From Sulfitobacter guttiformis (lineage in GTDB: Bacteria; Pseudomonadota; Alphaproteobacteria; Rhodobacterales; Rhodobacteraceae), in assembly GCF_003610455.1 (NCBI RefSeq), contig NZ_RAQK01000003.1, forward strand, positions 54,573 to 118,572: DNA of 64,000 nucleotides. Direction: 5' to 3'. This document shows, piece after piece, positions 1-8,466 of the stretch (the stretch's first letter is position 1; each line of letters opens with the position of its first letter). The notes under the pieces were generated by a model that was not told where the DNA came from, searched no databases, and saw nothing but the letters and a program-made list of their open reading frames with translations. Both the position numbers and the translations under genes were made by a program.

Positions 1-338
1 TCGGCCAGATCGGCCAGTTCCAGTCGCCCGTCAAAACGGTCCATCCGCGCCTCGACCTCATCTTGCGGGAACCGCCCCTTATCCGCAGAGCGCTGATAAT
101 TTCCACGCACGACCTTGAGGCCACGGTCAAGCGCTTCCTGAGTCGTCTCGACGATTTTGACGTTGTAACCGGCAGTCGCGAAATTCATCGCGATCCCGCC
201 GCCCATGGTGCCTGCGCCGATGATGCCAACGGTCTTGATCTCGCGCTTTGGTGCATTCGCCTCAAGGCCCGGCACATGCCATGCCGCTTTTCCCGCCGCT
301 GCGATATAATCGCTTGTTTCCTGAATTGTTGGTGTCAT
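1..338 (-). CDS. 3-hydroxyacyl-CoA dehydrogenase, N-terminal part (cut by window edge)
   Basis: Only the first 112 or so residues are in the window; the gene runs off the left edge. The reading frame starts at the ATG complementary to 336-338 and carries a Rossmann NAD-binding motif, [13 protein letters not shown], near residue 38, followed by a VKIVE second strand. This is the NAD-binding start of the FadB/FadJ/PaaH 3-hydroxyacyl-CoA dehydrogenase family (beta-oxidation, oxidation of the 3-hydroxy group). The start codon overlaps the stop of the acyl-CoA synthetase gene (ATGA), so the two are translationally coupled. Whether it is a short single-domain dehydrogenase or a long multifunctional FadB-type protein cannot be told from the fragment. 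Confidence 0.85.
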   Translation of the reverse strand, partial: MTPTIQETSDYIAAAGKAAWHVPGLEANAPKREIKTVGIIGAGTMGGGIAMNFATAGYNVKIVETTQEALDRGLKVVRGNYQRSADKGRFPQDEVEARMDRFDGRLELADLA

Positions 339-2038
339 GTTGTTGCCTCTATTTTTTCCAGACAGGCCGCGCGCACACCGCGTCGGTCAAGTTTATCGGT
401 TGCACCGCGCAAAAGGGCAGTGTGTTGCGTCCACAAATGCACAGGTATTTTGAATTTGGCCAGATGCCCGTCAAGGGCGGCGGCCATCTCGGCATCGCTT
501 AGGCTTGCACCGGTACGTAGTTGCACGCAAGCGCCCACAACCTCGCCCAGACGGTCATCCGGTACCGAAAACGCGCAGGCTTCGATCACGTCTGGCAAAC
601 GGTGCAAGGCGCCTTCGACATCTAGACAGGCGATGTTTTCGCCACCACGAATGATAATATTTTTCTTACGATCCAGAATGGTAACGTAGCCTTCGGCATC
701 CATCACCGCGAGGTCACCGGTACGCAGCCAGCCGTCCTGAAGCGTCTCTGCTGTCGCTTCGGGTTTGTTGAGATAACAGCGCATATTGGCGGGACTTTTG
801 ACCGTAATTTCGCCCAAAGCGCCAAGGGGTACGTCATTGCCCGCATCATCTAGCAGTCGAAGCTCCTGCAACGGCGGGTGAAGCTTACCGGCACTTTCGG
901 GGCGGTTCACGTAATCATCCCCGATCATTCCAATGCCAAGAGCGTTTGTTTCCGTCATGCCCCAACCGGTGGCAATGCCCGCGTTTGGAAATGTATCGGC
1001 GAGTTGTGCTACTTGGGCAGCGGGACGTTTGGCACCGCCAGAGCCGAGATAATCGAGGGTATCGAGCGTCACCCCCGCATCGCGCGCCGCCATCATCAGT
1101 TCCGCCGATTGAGTCGGAACGCCGAGAAACCGCGTAATCTTCTCTTCCTGAATCAGGCGCACCGCATCTGCCGCATCCCATTTGCGCATCAGAGTGATGT
1201 GCGCGCCCGCCGGCAGGCTGAGTAAAAACAACGGATGCGTTGCAGTAACGTGGAACAGTGGCGTCGCTACAAGTGCGGAAGGGCGTAGGGGGGCAGGTGC
1301 GCCCGGCGCGGGAGGCGTAACCAATGGCGCCATCACTGCCTGCATGAGCCAGCTGAATACCGCGCTCACCGCGCTGCGGTGGGTTTGCACAACACCCTTG
1401 GGGTGGCCCGTGGTTCCGGAGGAATACATCACCGCGAAATCATCATCGGTGTCGATCACCACATCCAGTGGTGTGTCGGATGCGGATGTTTGAAGCGCGC
1501 TATAGGACAGATCAACCATCCCTTCACCATCCCGCACACCGACCAGAGACAGCGACATGTCGTCAACCAGCGGCAACAACCTCTCAATTCGCGGGCCATC
1601 TGCAAAAACCAGCTTTGCACCGCTGTCACCAAGGGCGTAGTCAAGCTCTTCGGTGGTCCACCAGGCGTTTACAAAAACGACTGTGGCCCCTGTTGCAGAG
1701 ATTGCCAGTACTAGCGTCATCAACTCGGGATAATTACGCATTGCGATTGCAACCCGGTCACCTTTTGCAACGCCAAACTTGGTGTGCAGCACGTTGGCCA
1801 CACGCCGCACCTCGTCGCAGAACGCGCCAAAGGTCCACCGCTCGCCCTCGTAGAGCAAATAATCTGCCGTACCGTCCGCATGCTGCGCCATTCCCGCAGC
1901 CATCAATGCTGGAACCGTCGCCGGAATATTCTGGAAGGCCTTGAATGTCACGCCGCGCACCACCGTAGGGGCAACAGCGAATGTCGGATTGGTCGCGATC
2001 ACATGCGCGGCAGCGGCTTCTTGTGTCATGCCTGTCAT
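335..2038 (-). CDS. Acyl-CoA synthetase (class I adenylate-forming enzyme)
   Basis: A 567-residue AMP-dependent acyl-CoA ligase. Seen directly: the phosphate loop YSSGTTGHPKGV, the adenine-site motif GWGMTETN, the hinge region GWLRTGDLAVMDAEGYVTILDRKK split over two neighbouring motifs, and a C-terminal GATDKLDRR ending that supplies the catalytic lysine of the family. The frame is open further upstream, but the ATG at 2038 is preceded by GAGAAGGTG at good spacing, so I start it there. It activates a carboxylic or fatty acid to its CoA ester; the substrate cannot be read from the sequence. It overlaps the downstream hydroxyacyl-CoA dehydrogenase by 4 bases, suggesting a fatty-acid or aromatic-acid degradation operon that continues beyond the window. 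Confidence 0.88.
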   Translation of the reverse strand: MTGMTQEAAAAHVIATNPTFAVAPTVVRGVTFKAFQNIPATVPALMAAGMAQHADGTADYLLYEGERWTFGAFCDEVRRVANVLHTKFGVAKGDRVAIAMRNYPELMTLVLAISATGATVVFVNAWWTTEELDYALGDSGAKLVFADGPRIERLLPLVDDMSLSLVGVRDGEGMVDLSYSALQTSASDTPLDVVIDTDDDFAVMYSSGTTGHPKGVVQTHRSAVSAVFSWLMQAVMAPLVTPPAPGAPAPLRPSALVATPLFHVTATHPLFLLSLPAGAHITLMRKWDAADAVRLIQEEKITRFLGVPTQSAELMMAARDAGVTLDTLDYLGSGGAKRPAAQVAQLADTFPNAGIATGWGMTETNALGIGMIGDDYVNRPESAGKLHPPLQELRLLDDAGNDVPLGALGEITVKSPANMRCYLNKPEATAETLQDGWLRTGDLAVMDAEGYVTILDRKKNIIIRGGENIACLDVEGALHRLPDVIEACAFSVPDDRLGEVVGACVQLRTGASLSDAEMAAALDGHLAKFKIPVHLWTQHTALLRGATDKLDRRGVRAACLEKIEATT

Positions 2039-2600
2039 GCTGCGCACCTTCTCAGGTAACAAACGTTTTTCATGGTGACCCTCCCAAGTCGAACAGGCTC
2101 GCGTGCCCGAATATGTCGGGTTGCGACTCTCTTTCACGGTAGACTAGGGGGAAACTTCAGGCCTGCCAATACCGCAGGTCGGAACTTCGTTTCGCAAATG
2201 CAGATTGATCGCGTTGCAGGGTCGTTCGTCCATGAACAACGACTAAACCGTTCGTTGGCAGCCGGTTTTTGTGCGCTTTCAATATAATAACTGCTCGGCG
2301 GTGTACCGCCTATACATTTATTCTGCAAAGCGACCCGATATTTTCGGAGTGCAATCGGTTTGGCGAAGCTCAATTCTATAGGTTATTTGTGGCGCGGTTC
2401 TGCTGCCGCTGAAAATGCAAACTGGAACATGGGCCCATGCATTCTTTCTTTGGGCTTATGCCCGCAACTGGTTTTGGTACCGCCCCCCAGATCACCTGCT
2501 TCATGACTTAGTAGATATTCTTGAATGTCTTAGGCGATCAAGGAGCATCAAATGCAAAATACCGCCAACAACGCGCTCCAGCGGCCAGAGCAACGGCAGG
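2039..2600. other. Intergenic stretch without a convincing gene
   Basis: About 560 bases between the acyl-CoA synthetase start and the end of the broken sulfotransferase. Short open frames on both strands lack a ribosome-binding site and look non-coding. It holds two small inverted repeats, CAACGA-N9-TCGTTG at 2237-2257 and GGCGGT-GT-ACCGCC at 2297-2310, both upstream of the acyl-CoA operon. Confidence 0.5.
2237..2257. promoter_or_regulatory. Inverted repeat, possible operator of the acyl-CoA operon
   Basis: CAACGA and TCGTTG arms separated by 9 bases, about 200 bases upstream of the acyl-CoA synthetase start. The size is typical of TetR- or FadR-like operators that control such operons, but no regulator gene is in the window, so the role is inferred only. 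Confidence 0.25.
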
Positions 2601-3254
2601 CTAAGCCGGGGGTGCCTTGTAGGATCCCGGTGTCATGAACTCTAAAAGGGGTGTTAGATCAGATGGCAATTCCACACCAAGAAAAGGCGCCATTTCACTA
2701 AGAAACGCTTCGGGCGCACGCATCGCCTGCTCATAGGATACAATCAATGTGGGTACGCGAAGGGCACCAATCATCGCCATGTTGAGGCTTGTCAACCTTA
2801 GCTGATTGTTGAGATGCTTCAGTACAGCAGGGCCATGTTTTTCATCATGCTCGATACGCCGGGCCGCACGCAATCCGGCAGGGACCGGATCTCGCAGCAC
2901 CATCACAAGGTGAGGGTTCCTGACACTGGCAATTATGTCTTGGAGATAAGCATTCACGCGCGGGAACTTCCAGCCCCGAGATCGACCCACCGCGGTGCGT
3001 GCAATCACCGTCTGCTTGATTTGCTCCAGAAAGTCATCACGCGTCTGACCGCTACGTATTGCTCGGTCAAAGTTGAAGTCAGGATCTTCGATATTGTCCG
3101 GCAGGTCATTCCCCATGGAAATGCCTAAGCCGTGTATTGCACCTGCAACCATGCTAGTCTCGCCCCGGGGAACACCATCACAAATGACAGTTTTTGGTTG
3201 GTTTGAGACGGCACCTTTAAACAGTTAGCAATAGGGTTTCTTGTGATCTGTCAT
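2601..3254 (-). pseudogene. Sulfotransferase-family gene interrupted by an early stop codon
   Basis: A start is visible at 3254 (AAGGA about 8 bases before ATG), giving MTDHKKPYC and then an in-frame TAA at 3225-3227. The same frame then stays open to 2601, about 207 further residues. That stretch includes a 5'-phosphosulfate-binding loop, VICDGVPRGETSMVAG, followed by IHGLGISMG, and later LVMVLRDPVPAGLRAARR, which resembles the 3'-phosphate-binding motif of PAPS-dependent sulfotransferases. After the stop there is no ATG, GTG or TTG before the P-loop; the first internal ATG (3152) would cut the loop in half. I therefore call it a nonsense-disrupted gene. A sequencing error or rare readthrough are the alternatives. 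The next gene is also a sulfotransferase, on the same strand. Confidence 0.65.
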
Positions 3255-3330
3255 TCGATTTTCCTTAATTCAGCAGCGAGCGTGCAGGCAGGACCGATAT
3301 ATGCCCCGCCAATTCGCTAGGGACACTCTG

Positions 3331-4098
3331 TTACTTGTAAATCCATTGTTCACATACGGCGAAGTCGTTCAGGACACGATCCTGATCGCGGTGTGACAGA
3401 ATGCCTTTGTACTCGAATACGATGTCTGCCGAGACGGTCTTGTTGCGGACGTTTTTATAGCGCAGTGAATCTATGATTGCGTGCTCAATCTTGAACGTTT
3501 CACCTACATGGGCGAACATTTCTTCCATCGAGTTTCGCGCATTCATCGCGAGGTTTTCCAGCCCGATCGCTTTTACACGCGCCGTTCCGGTGTGCATTGC
3601 AAACTGTTCATAACAGCTTGTCATGTATCTAAGTTTCGGTCCCCGGTAGCTGTCATACCATGTGTCAAAATCATCGGTTTTTGCGCGCTTGAAATCTGAA
3701 CAAACGATTGCTCGCGGGTCTTTATAACTCACTAGAACGGGACAGTCGCAGCGCTCGAGAACTTTGGACAACTCGGACAGATACCGAGGGGTCTTGTCAA
3801 AGATCCTGTTGGTGTTTGCATTGATGACAGTAGAGGCTTCAGCAAGACGCATGTAGAACGTGTCAAAATCATCTGCATCACAACAATGATCCAGTTGCTC
3901 TTGTGTAATCCCCCAACCTTTAAGCATGTTTGTGGCGAAGGGTTGCAGGTCGCGAAACTCGTTCGGGGAAGATCTGAGCAGTACGCCTCCCTCAAATCCG
4001 GAATCTATGCCCTCTACCTGTCGGAACAGGTCAGAAATTAGTGTGGTGCCAGTATGTTCAAGGCCACAGACAACAAACAGAAGGGATACAGGGGACAT
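3331..4098 (-). CDS. Sulfotransferase family protein
   Basis: 255 residues. The N-terminal strand and loop LLFVVCGLEHTGTTLISDLF form a PAPS 5'-phosphosulfate-binding site, and PVLVSYKDPRAIVCSDFKRA near the middle matches the 3'-phosphate-binding segment. The family transfers sulfate from PAPS to hydroxyl or amino groups of sugars or other acceptors. A longer frame with a TTG start at 4116 exists; the ATG at 4098 with GGAACC upstream seems better. With the broken sulfotransferase downstream and the fusion at 27.6 kb, it points to a sulfated surface polysaccharide. The acceptor is unknown. Confidence 0.75.
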   Translation of the reverse strand: MSPVSLLFVVCGLEHTGTTLISDLFRQVEGIDSGFEGGVLLRSSPNEFRDLQPFATNMLKGWGITQEQLDHCCDADDFDTFYMRLAEASTVINANTNRIFDKTPRYLSELSKVLERCDCPVLVSYKDPRAIVCSDFKRAKTDDFDTWYDSYRGPKLRYMTSCYEQFAMHTGTARVKAIGLENLAMNARNSMEEMFAHVGETFKIEHAIIDSLRYKNVRNKTVSADIVFEYKGILSHRDQDRVLNDFAVCEQWIYK

Positions 4099-4366
4099 TA
4101 TAGGTTCCGGAAACAATTGATTTCACCAACAGATACCACTTTTCCAATCTTTCGCTAGGCCAAACGGTCCTGTGCTGGCGTTTTAGGGGGTAAATGCAAC
4201 TGCAGTTTGCCTGTCAGAGTGCTTTGATTTGCGCCCGTATTGCGCTGCTTTGTGCGACTGTTTGCCCCCCGCAGCTCGAAGAGCTATTGGCTTGAACCAA
4301 AACGCTAACTGGGCTGTCAACCCGATCATTATTTTCGTTTATTGGCCAGCTTGGGTCGAAAGAGGG

Positions 4367-5692
4367 ATGGCTTTTGTGAACACTGAATTGAGAAACAAAA
4401 TTGTTGAGCTGGCACGCCAGTACCACAGCGAAAACAAAGCACCGGCATTTGTCGCGGGCGAAACCTATATTCCTCCGTCGGGCAAGGTGCTCGATGCTGA
4501 TGACTGCGGAACGTTGATAGATTCCGCACTTGATATGTGGTTGACGGCCGGACGCTACGCCGACGAATTTGAAACGAGCCTTGCTAAAAAATTCGGCAAG
4601 AAGCTGTCAAAGCTGACAGTATCTGGGTCCGCTGCGAACCTCCTTGCATTTACCACACTGACATCCTGGAAGCTTCGCGAGCGCCGCATCATGCCCGGCT
4701 CTGAGGTTATAACAGTGGCGGCGGGTTTCCCGACGACTGTTGCTCCGATTATCCAAAACGGATGTATTCCCGTTTTTGTCGATATCGACCTCGACACACA
4801 CAATGTGAACGTGCAGGCCATCCGTGACGCCATTACGGACAAGACCCGCGCAATCATGATTGCGCACAGCCTTGGCAACCCGTTTGACGCCGTTGCGATT
4901 GCGAAGATTTGCGAAGATCATGATCTTTACCTAATTGAAGACTGCTGTGACGCATTTGGTGCGACCATCGGCGGGCGCGGTGTGGGTACGTTTGGCGACA
5001 TTGCTACACTCAGCTTTTATCCGGCGCACCATATCACCATGGGTGAAGGTGGTGCTGTCCTGATGGACAAGATGAACCTTGCGCGCATTTGCGAGTCCTA
5101 TCGTGACTGGGGCCGTGATTGTTACTGCAAGCCAGGTCAGGACAACACTTGTAACAAGCGGTTCGACTGGCAGTTGGGCGACCTTCCCGCAGGTTTCGAT
5201 CATAAATATACCTACAGCCATATCGGGTATAACCTCAAAGTGTCCGATATGCAGGCTGCTTTGGGTGTGAGCCAGCTGAAGAAGCTGGACCAGTTTATCG
5301 ACAAGCGCCGCGAGAACTTTGACCTTCTGACTCAGGGGCTCAAATCGCTTGGTCTGGACAAATATTATCACCTGCCCGAGGCGACACCCGGAACAGAACC
5401 ATCATGGTTCGGCTTTTTGTTAACGATACGTGAGGACGTGAAAATTTCCCGCCGCGATCTCACTGCGCGTCTGGAAGAATTGAAGGTTGGAACACGACTG
5501 CTGTTTGGCGGTAACCTGACAAAACAGCCTGCCTTTATGCATGCAGATTTCCGGGTAAGCGGTTCGCTCGCCGTGACCGATCTGGTTATGGAAAACTCTT
5601 TCTGGGTTGGTGTTTGGCCGGGTATTGGGCCAGCCCACGTTGATTATATGGTAAATACACTTGCCAAGGTTACGAAAGAACTGCTGCCATGA
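4367..5692 (+). CDS. rfbH: CDP-6-deoxy-4-hexulose 3-dehydrase (E1), RfbH/DdhC
   Basis: 441 residues, DegT/DnrJ/EryC1 aminotransferase fold. E1 uses PMP and a [2Fe-2S] cluster to remove the 3-hydroxyl of CDP-4-keto-6-deoxyglucose, the committed step to 3,6-dideoxyhexoses. Two family signatures are exact here: the cluster motif C-X57-C-X-C-X7-C (Cys194, 252, 254, 262) and a histidine (about residue 221, SFYPAHH) in place of the PLP-binding lysine, which makes it a dehydrase rather than a transaminase. AGAGGG directly abuts the ATG at 4367, so the GTG at 4376 (9-base gap) is an alternative start. Its stop overlaps the next start (ATGA). No gene for the E3 reductase partner (DdhD/RfbI) is nearby. 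Confidence 0.93.
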   Translation: MAFVNTELRNKIVELARQYHSENKAPAFVAGETYIPPSGKVLDADDCGTLIDSALDMWLTAGRYADEFETSLAKKFGKKLSKLTVSGSAANLLAFTTLTSWKLRERRIMPGSEVITVAAGFPTTVAPIIQNGCIPVFVDIDLDTHNVNVQAIRDAITDKTRAIMIAHSLGNPFDAVAIAKICEDHDLYLIEDCCDAFGATIGGRGVGTFGDIATLSFYPAHHITMGEGGAVLMDKMNLARICESYRDWGRDCYCKPGQDNTCNKRFDWQLGDLPAGFDHKYTYSHIGYNLKVSDMQAALGVSQLKKLDQFIDKRRENFDLLTQGLKSLGLDKYYHLPEATPGTEPSWFGFLLTIREDVKISRRDLTARLEELKVGTRLLFGGNLTKQPAFMHADFRVSGSLAVTDLVMENSFWVGVWPGIGPAHVDYMVNTLAKVTKELLP

Positions 5693-6462
5693 AGGCGGTA
5701 ATCCTTGCGGGTGGATTCGGGACGCGCCTTTCCGAGGAAACCACAGTTAAGCCAAAGCCGCTGGTCGAAATTGGGGGATTCCCCATTCTCTGGCATATTA
5801 TGAAGACGTACAGTGAACATGGTGTGCGCGACTTTGTAATCTGCGCCGGCTACAAAGGGTCGATGATCAAGGATTATTTTTATAATTACTCGACCCGCAT
5901 GAGCGACATGACCGTTTCGACCGCAACGGGCGAATGTACATTCCACAAAAAGCCTGATGAGGATTGGAAAGTCACCATCGTTGACACCGGTGCTGATGCA
6001 ATGACGGGCGGGCGCTTGGCCGCTGTTGCGGACTACCTCGACGACGGTGAGCCGTTTTGTATGACCTACGGTGATGGTGTAGGTAATGTCGATATAACCG
6101 CATCAATTGCATTTCACAAAGCACACGGCAAAAAAGCAACCGTGACAGCAGTGACTCCTCCCGGTCGTTTCGGCGTATTGGATATTGACGGAACACACGT
6201 CAAAGGCTTTCGCGAAAAAATTTCCAGCGATCAGTACCGCATTAATGCCGGTTATTTTGTGCTGGAAAAAAGCGCTATTAGCTATGTCGCTGATGCACTG
6301 ACCAGCTGGGAAGATGCGCCGCTACAGCAGCTTGCAGCAGAGGGTGAGCTTGAAGCTTTCGAGCACCTGGGGTTCTGGCAGCCGATGGATACGATCCGTG
6401 ATCGTTCCCAGCTTGAAAAACTTTGGGCTGGCGGTAAGGCTCCTTGGAAAATTTGGGAATAA
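5689..6462 (+). CDS. rfbF: Glucose-1-phosphate cytidylyltransferase
   Basis: 257 residues, the normal length for RfbF/DdhA. It makes CDP-glucose from CTP and glucose 1-phosphate, the entry to the CDP-3,6-dideoxyhexose pathway. The nucleotidyltransferase signature AGGFGTRLSEET followed by KPKPLVEIGG is at the N-terminus; SEET with PKPLVEIG is characteristic of the cytidylyl- rather than thymidylyltransferases. The middle contains MTYGDGVGNVD, the metal and sugar-phosphate site. It overlaps rfbH by 4 bases and is followed within 4 bases by rfbG. Confidence 0.95.
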   Translation: MKAVILAGGFGTRLSEETTVKPKPLVEIGGFPILWHIMKTYSEHGVRDFVICAGYKGSMIKDYFYNYSTRMSDMTVSTATGECTFHKKPDEDWKVTIVDTGADAMTGGRLAAVADYLDDGEPFCMTYGDGVGNVDITASIAFHKAHGKKATVTAVTPPGRFGVLDIDGTHVKGFREKISSDQYRINAGYFVLEKSAISYVADALTSWEDAPLQQLAAEGELEAFEHLGFWQPMDTIRDRSQLEKLWAGGKAPWKIWE

Positions 6463-6466
6463 TGTC

Positions 6467-7537
6467 ATGGTTGATCCGTCCTTCTGGAATGGAAAGCGGG
6501 TTTTCCTAACCGGCCACACAGGTTTTAAGGGTGGCTGGTTAGTGCTTTGGCTGCACAGGATGGGTGCCAAAGTTGTGGGCTATTCCCTGCCTCCCGAAAC
6601 CAAGCCAAATTTGTTTGATACTGTTGATGTTGCATCTTATTGCGAGACATCGACATTTGGCGATATTCGCGATGTTCCAGCCTTGTCAAAAGCGCTGACT
6701 GATTCCAATCCGGACGTTGTGATGCACCTGGCAGCGCAGGCAATTGTGAAGACCGGTTTTGATGATCCGGTTCAGACATTCGAGACGAATGTGATGGGCA
6801 CTATAAACGTCATGGAGGCCGTACGCGCATTGCCCGAGCATGTCGTGTGTTTGATCGTAACATCCGATAAATGTTACGATAACCCCAACGACGGCGTTCC
6901 TTTGCGGGAGCAGGACCCGCTAGGTGGACACGATCCTTATAGTGCGTCCAAAGGGGCATGCGAAGTTGCCGTTACGTCATGGCAGCATAGCTATTTCAAT
7001 GATCTCTCAATGCCGGTCCTCGCATCCGGTAGGGCGGGCAATGTGATCGGTGGTGGGGATTGGTCGGCCAACCGTCTGCTTGCGGATGCGGCGCGCGCAT
7101 TCTCGAAGGGGGAAGCTCTGACGGTACGCAATCCGTTGGCAACGCGCCCTTGGCAGCATGTCCTAGAGCCTTTATCGGGCTATCTGACTCTCATTCAAAA
7201 ACTCGCGGCTGATCGTAAACTGCCAAAGGCTTGGAACTTTGGACCTGTGCCTGCGGTAGACACTTCTGTCGAAAAAGTTGCTGAATTCGCCGCCGGAGCA
7301 TGGGGTTCCGGTGCGCGCGTTGAAGTTTCCCAAAATCGGCAGGATTGGGAGGAAGCGCATGCGCTCTTGCTCGACAGTACAGCTGCCGTACGTTTTCTGC
7401 ATTGGCGGCCGCGCCTTGATGTACCCGAAGCCGTTGATATGACGATGAAATGGTACGCGCGCTTTTATGAGACGAGTGGCGCTGGCATGGCGGACTATAC
7501 GCTTGCGCAGATTGACGACTACTGCGCGAAGCTATGA
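6467..7537 (+). CDS. rfbG: CDP-glucose 4,6-dehydratase
   Basis: 356 residues, extended short-chain dehydrogenase. It converts CDP-glucose to CDP-4-keto-6-deoxyglucose, the substrate of RfbH. Seen: NAD-binding motif GHTGFKGGWL near residue 14 (the typical RfbG variant of GxxGxxG), HLAAQAIV, and the catalytic YSASK (DPYSASKGACE) with a threonine/serine at TSDKCY. The open frame extends upstream inside rfbF, but the ATG at 6467, 4 bases after the rfbF stop, matches the family N-terminus. The next gene starts inside its stop codon. Confidence 0.94.
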   Translation: MVDPSFWNGKRVFLTGHTGFKGGWLVLWLHRMGAKVVGYSLPPETKPNLFDTVDVASYCETSTFGDIRDVPALSKALTDSNPDVVMHLAAQAIVKTGFDDPVQTFETNVMGTINVMEAVRALPEHVVCLIVTSDKCYDNPNDGVPLREQDPLGGHDPYSASKGACEVAVTSWQHSYFNDLSMPVLASGRAGNVIGGGDWSANRLLADAARAFSKGEALTVRNPLATRPWQHVLEPLSGYLTLIQKLAADRKLPKAWNFGPVPAVDTSVEKVAEFAAGAWGSGARVEVSQNRQDWEEAHALLLDSTAAVRFLHWRPRLDVPEAVDMTMKWYARFYETSGAGMADYTLAQIDDYCAKL

Positions 7538-8466
7538 CCGTGGTTACGGCCTTGCCAAGTGCCGTACTCCTGACTGGTGCAACTGGATTTTTGGGTCGTC
7601 ACCTTGTTGAGTTCTTTTCCTCTAAAGGTTTGCGCATCGGTGCGATTGTCCGCAATGATTTTAACGCCGATGATGCAACGCTCAAAAACGTAGAATTCAT
7701 CAAGTTTCAATCTGGCCCTGCCCTCACGGCGGAATTGGAAAAATTCAAAGACGCGACTGTTATTCATTGCGCCGCTTATACAAGCCGAACGGGAACACTC
7801 GACGACATTGCAGTTGAGACCCAAAGTAATCTGGCATTTCCGGTACAGGTGTTCGAGGCCTGCCGCCTCGCGGGGATCCGTGACTTCATCAATATCGGCT
7901 CGTTTTGGGAGCATGATGAAGCAGGCAAGATTGCGCCCCCCAACAGCTATGCGGCAATGAAACTGGCGTTCCAGACTTATCTGGATTTCATGGCGGCTAA
8001 ATACGGCCTCAATATCGCGACATTGAAGCTGTCAGAAACATATGCCGAGGGCGATACCCGCGCGAAGGTCATCCCACTCCTTTGCAATGCCATTGAGAAC
8101 GGCACCCGTTTAGAGATGAGCGAGGGCCGACAGCAAAGCTCGTTTTGTCACATCAGTGATGTGGTCGCCGCTTTTGAGGCCACTTCAGTTTATTTGCGAG
8201 AACTACAGCCACAGGGCCAGCATCAGGTTTTTCATGTCAACAGTGGCGTGAATACTTCCATTCGGGATTTAGCGGCGCTCTTGGCGCACACGGCGGCACC
8301 CGCCCGCCTTGAAATCGCATGGGGTGCGATCCCTGCACGGGTTGGCGGATTAAAAGCGGCATGGATCGACGGTCCCCCCCCGCCCGGCTGGTCACCCAAG
8401 ATCGGATTGGCGGACGGATTAGAATTGGTATGGAAAAGGAAAATCAGTGACAGACGCGACGCATAA
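7534..8466 (+). CDS. NAD(P)-dependent epimerase/dehydratase, probable CDP-3,6-dideoxyhexose 4-reductase
   Basis: 310-residue extended short-chain dehydrogenase. N-terminal Rossmann motif LTGATGFLGRHLVEFF, then HCAAYTS, IGSFWEHDE (catalytic serine) and the catalytic tyrosine-lysine pair in NSYAAMK. In this operon position (after rfbH, rfbF, rfbG; 4-base overlap) the expected activity is reduction of the 4-keto group to CDP-abequose, CDP-paratose or a related sugar, as done by RfbJ/RfbS. Which epimer is made cannot be decided by eye. Its 3' end overlaps the following gene by 20 bases. Confidence 0.8.
   Translation: MTVVTALPSAVLLTGATGFLGRHLVEFFSSKGLRIGAIVRNDFNADDATLKNVEFIKFQSGPALTAELEKFKDATVIHCAAYTSRTGTLDDIAVETQSNLAFPVQVFEACRLAGIRDFINIGSFWEHDEAGKIAPPNSYAAMKLAFQTYLDFMAAKYGLNIATLKLSETYAEGDTRAKVIPLLCNAIENGTRLEMSEGRQQSSFCHISDVVAAFEATSVYLRELQPQGQHQVFHVNSGVNTSIRDLAALLAHTAAPARLEIAWGAIPARVGGLKAAWIDGPPPPGWSPKIGLADGLELVWKRKISDRRDA

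Noticed and set aside
2134..2373. 79-residue frame upstream of the acyl-CoA synthetase
   Set aside because: No ribosome-binding site or recognisable features; lies in a probable promoter region with inverted repeats.
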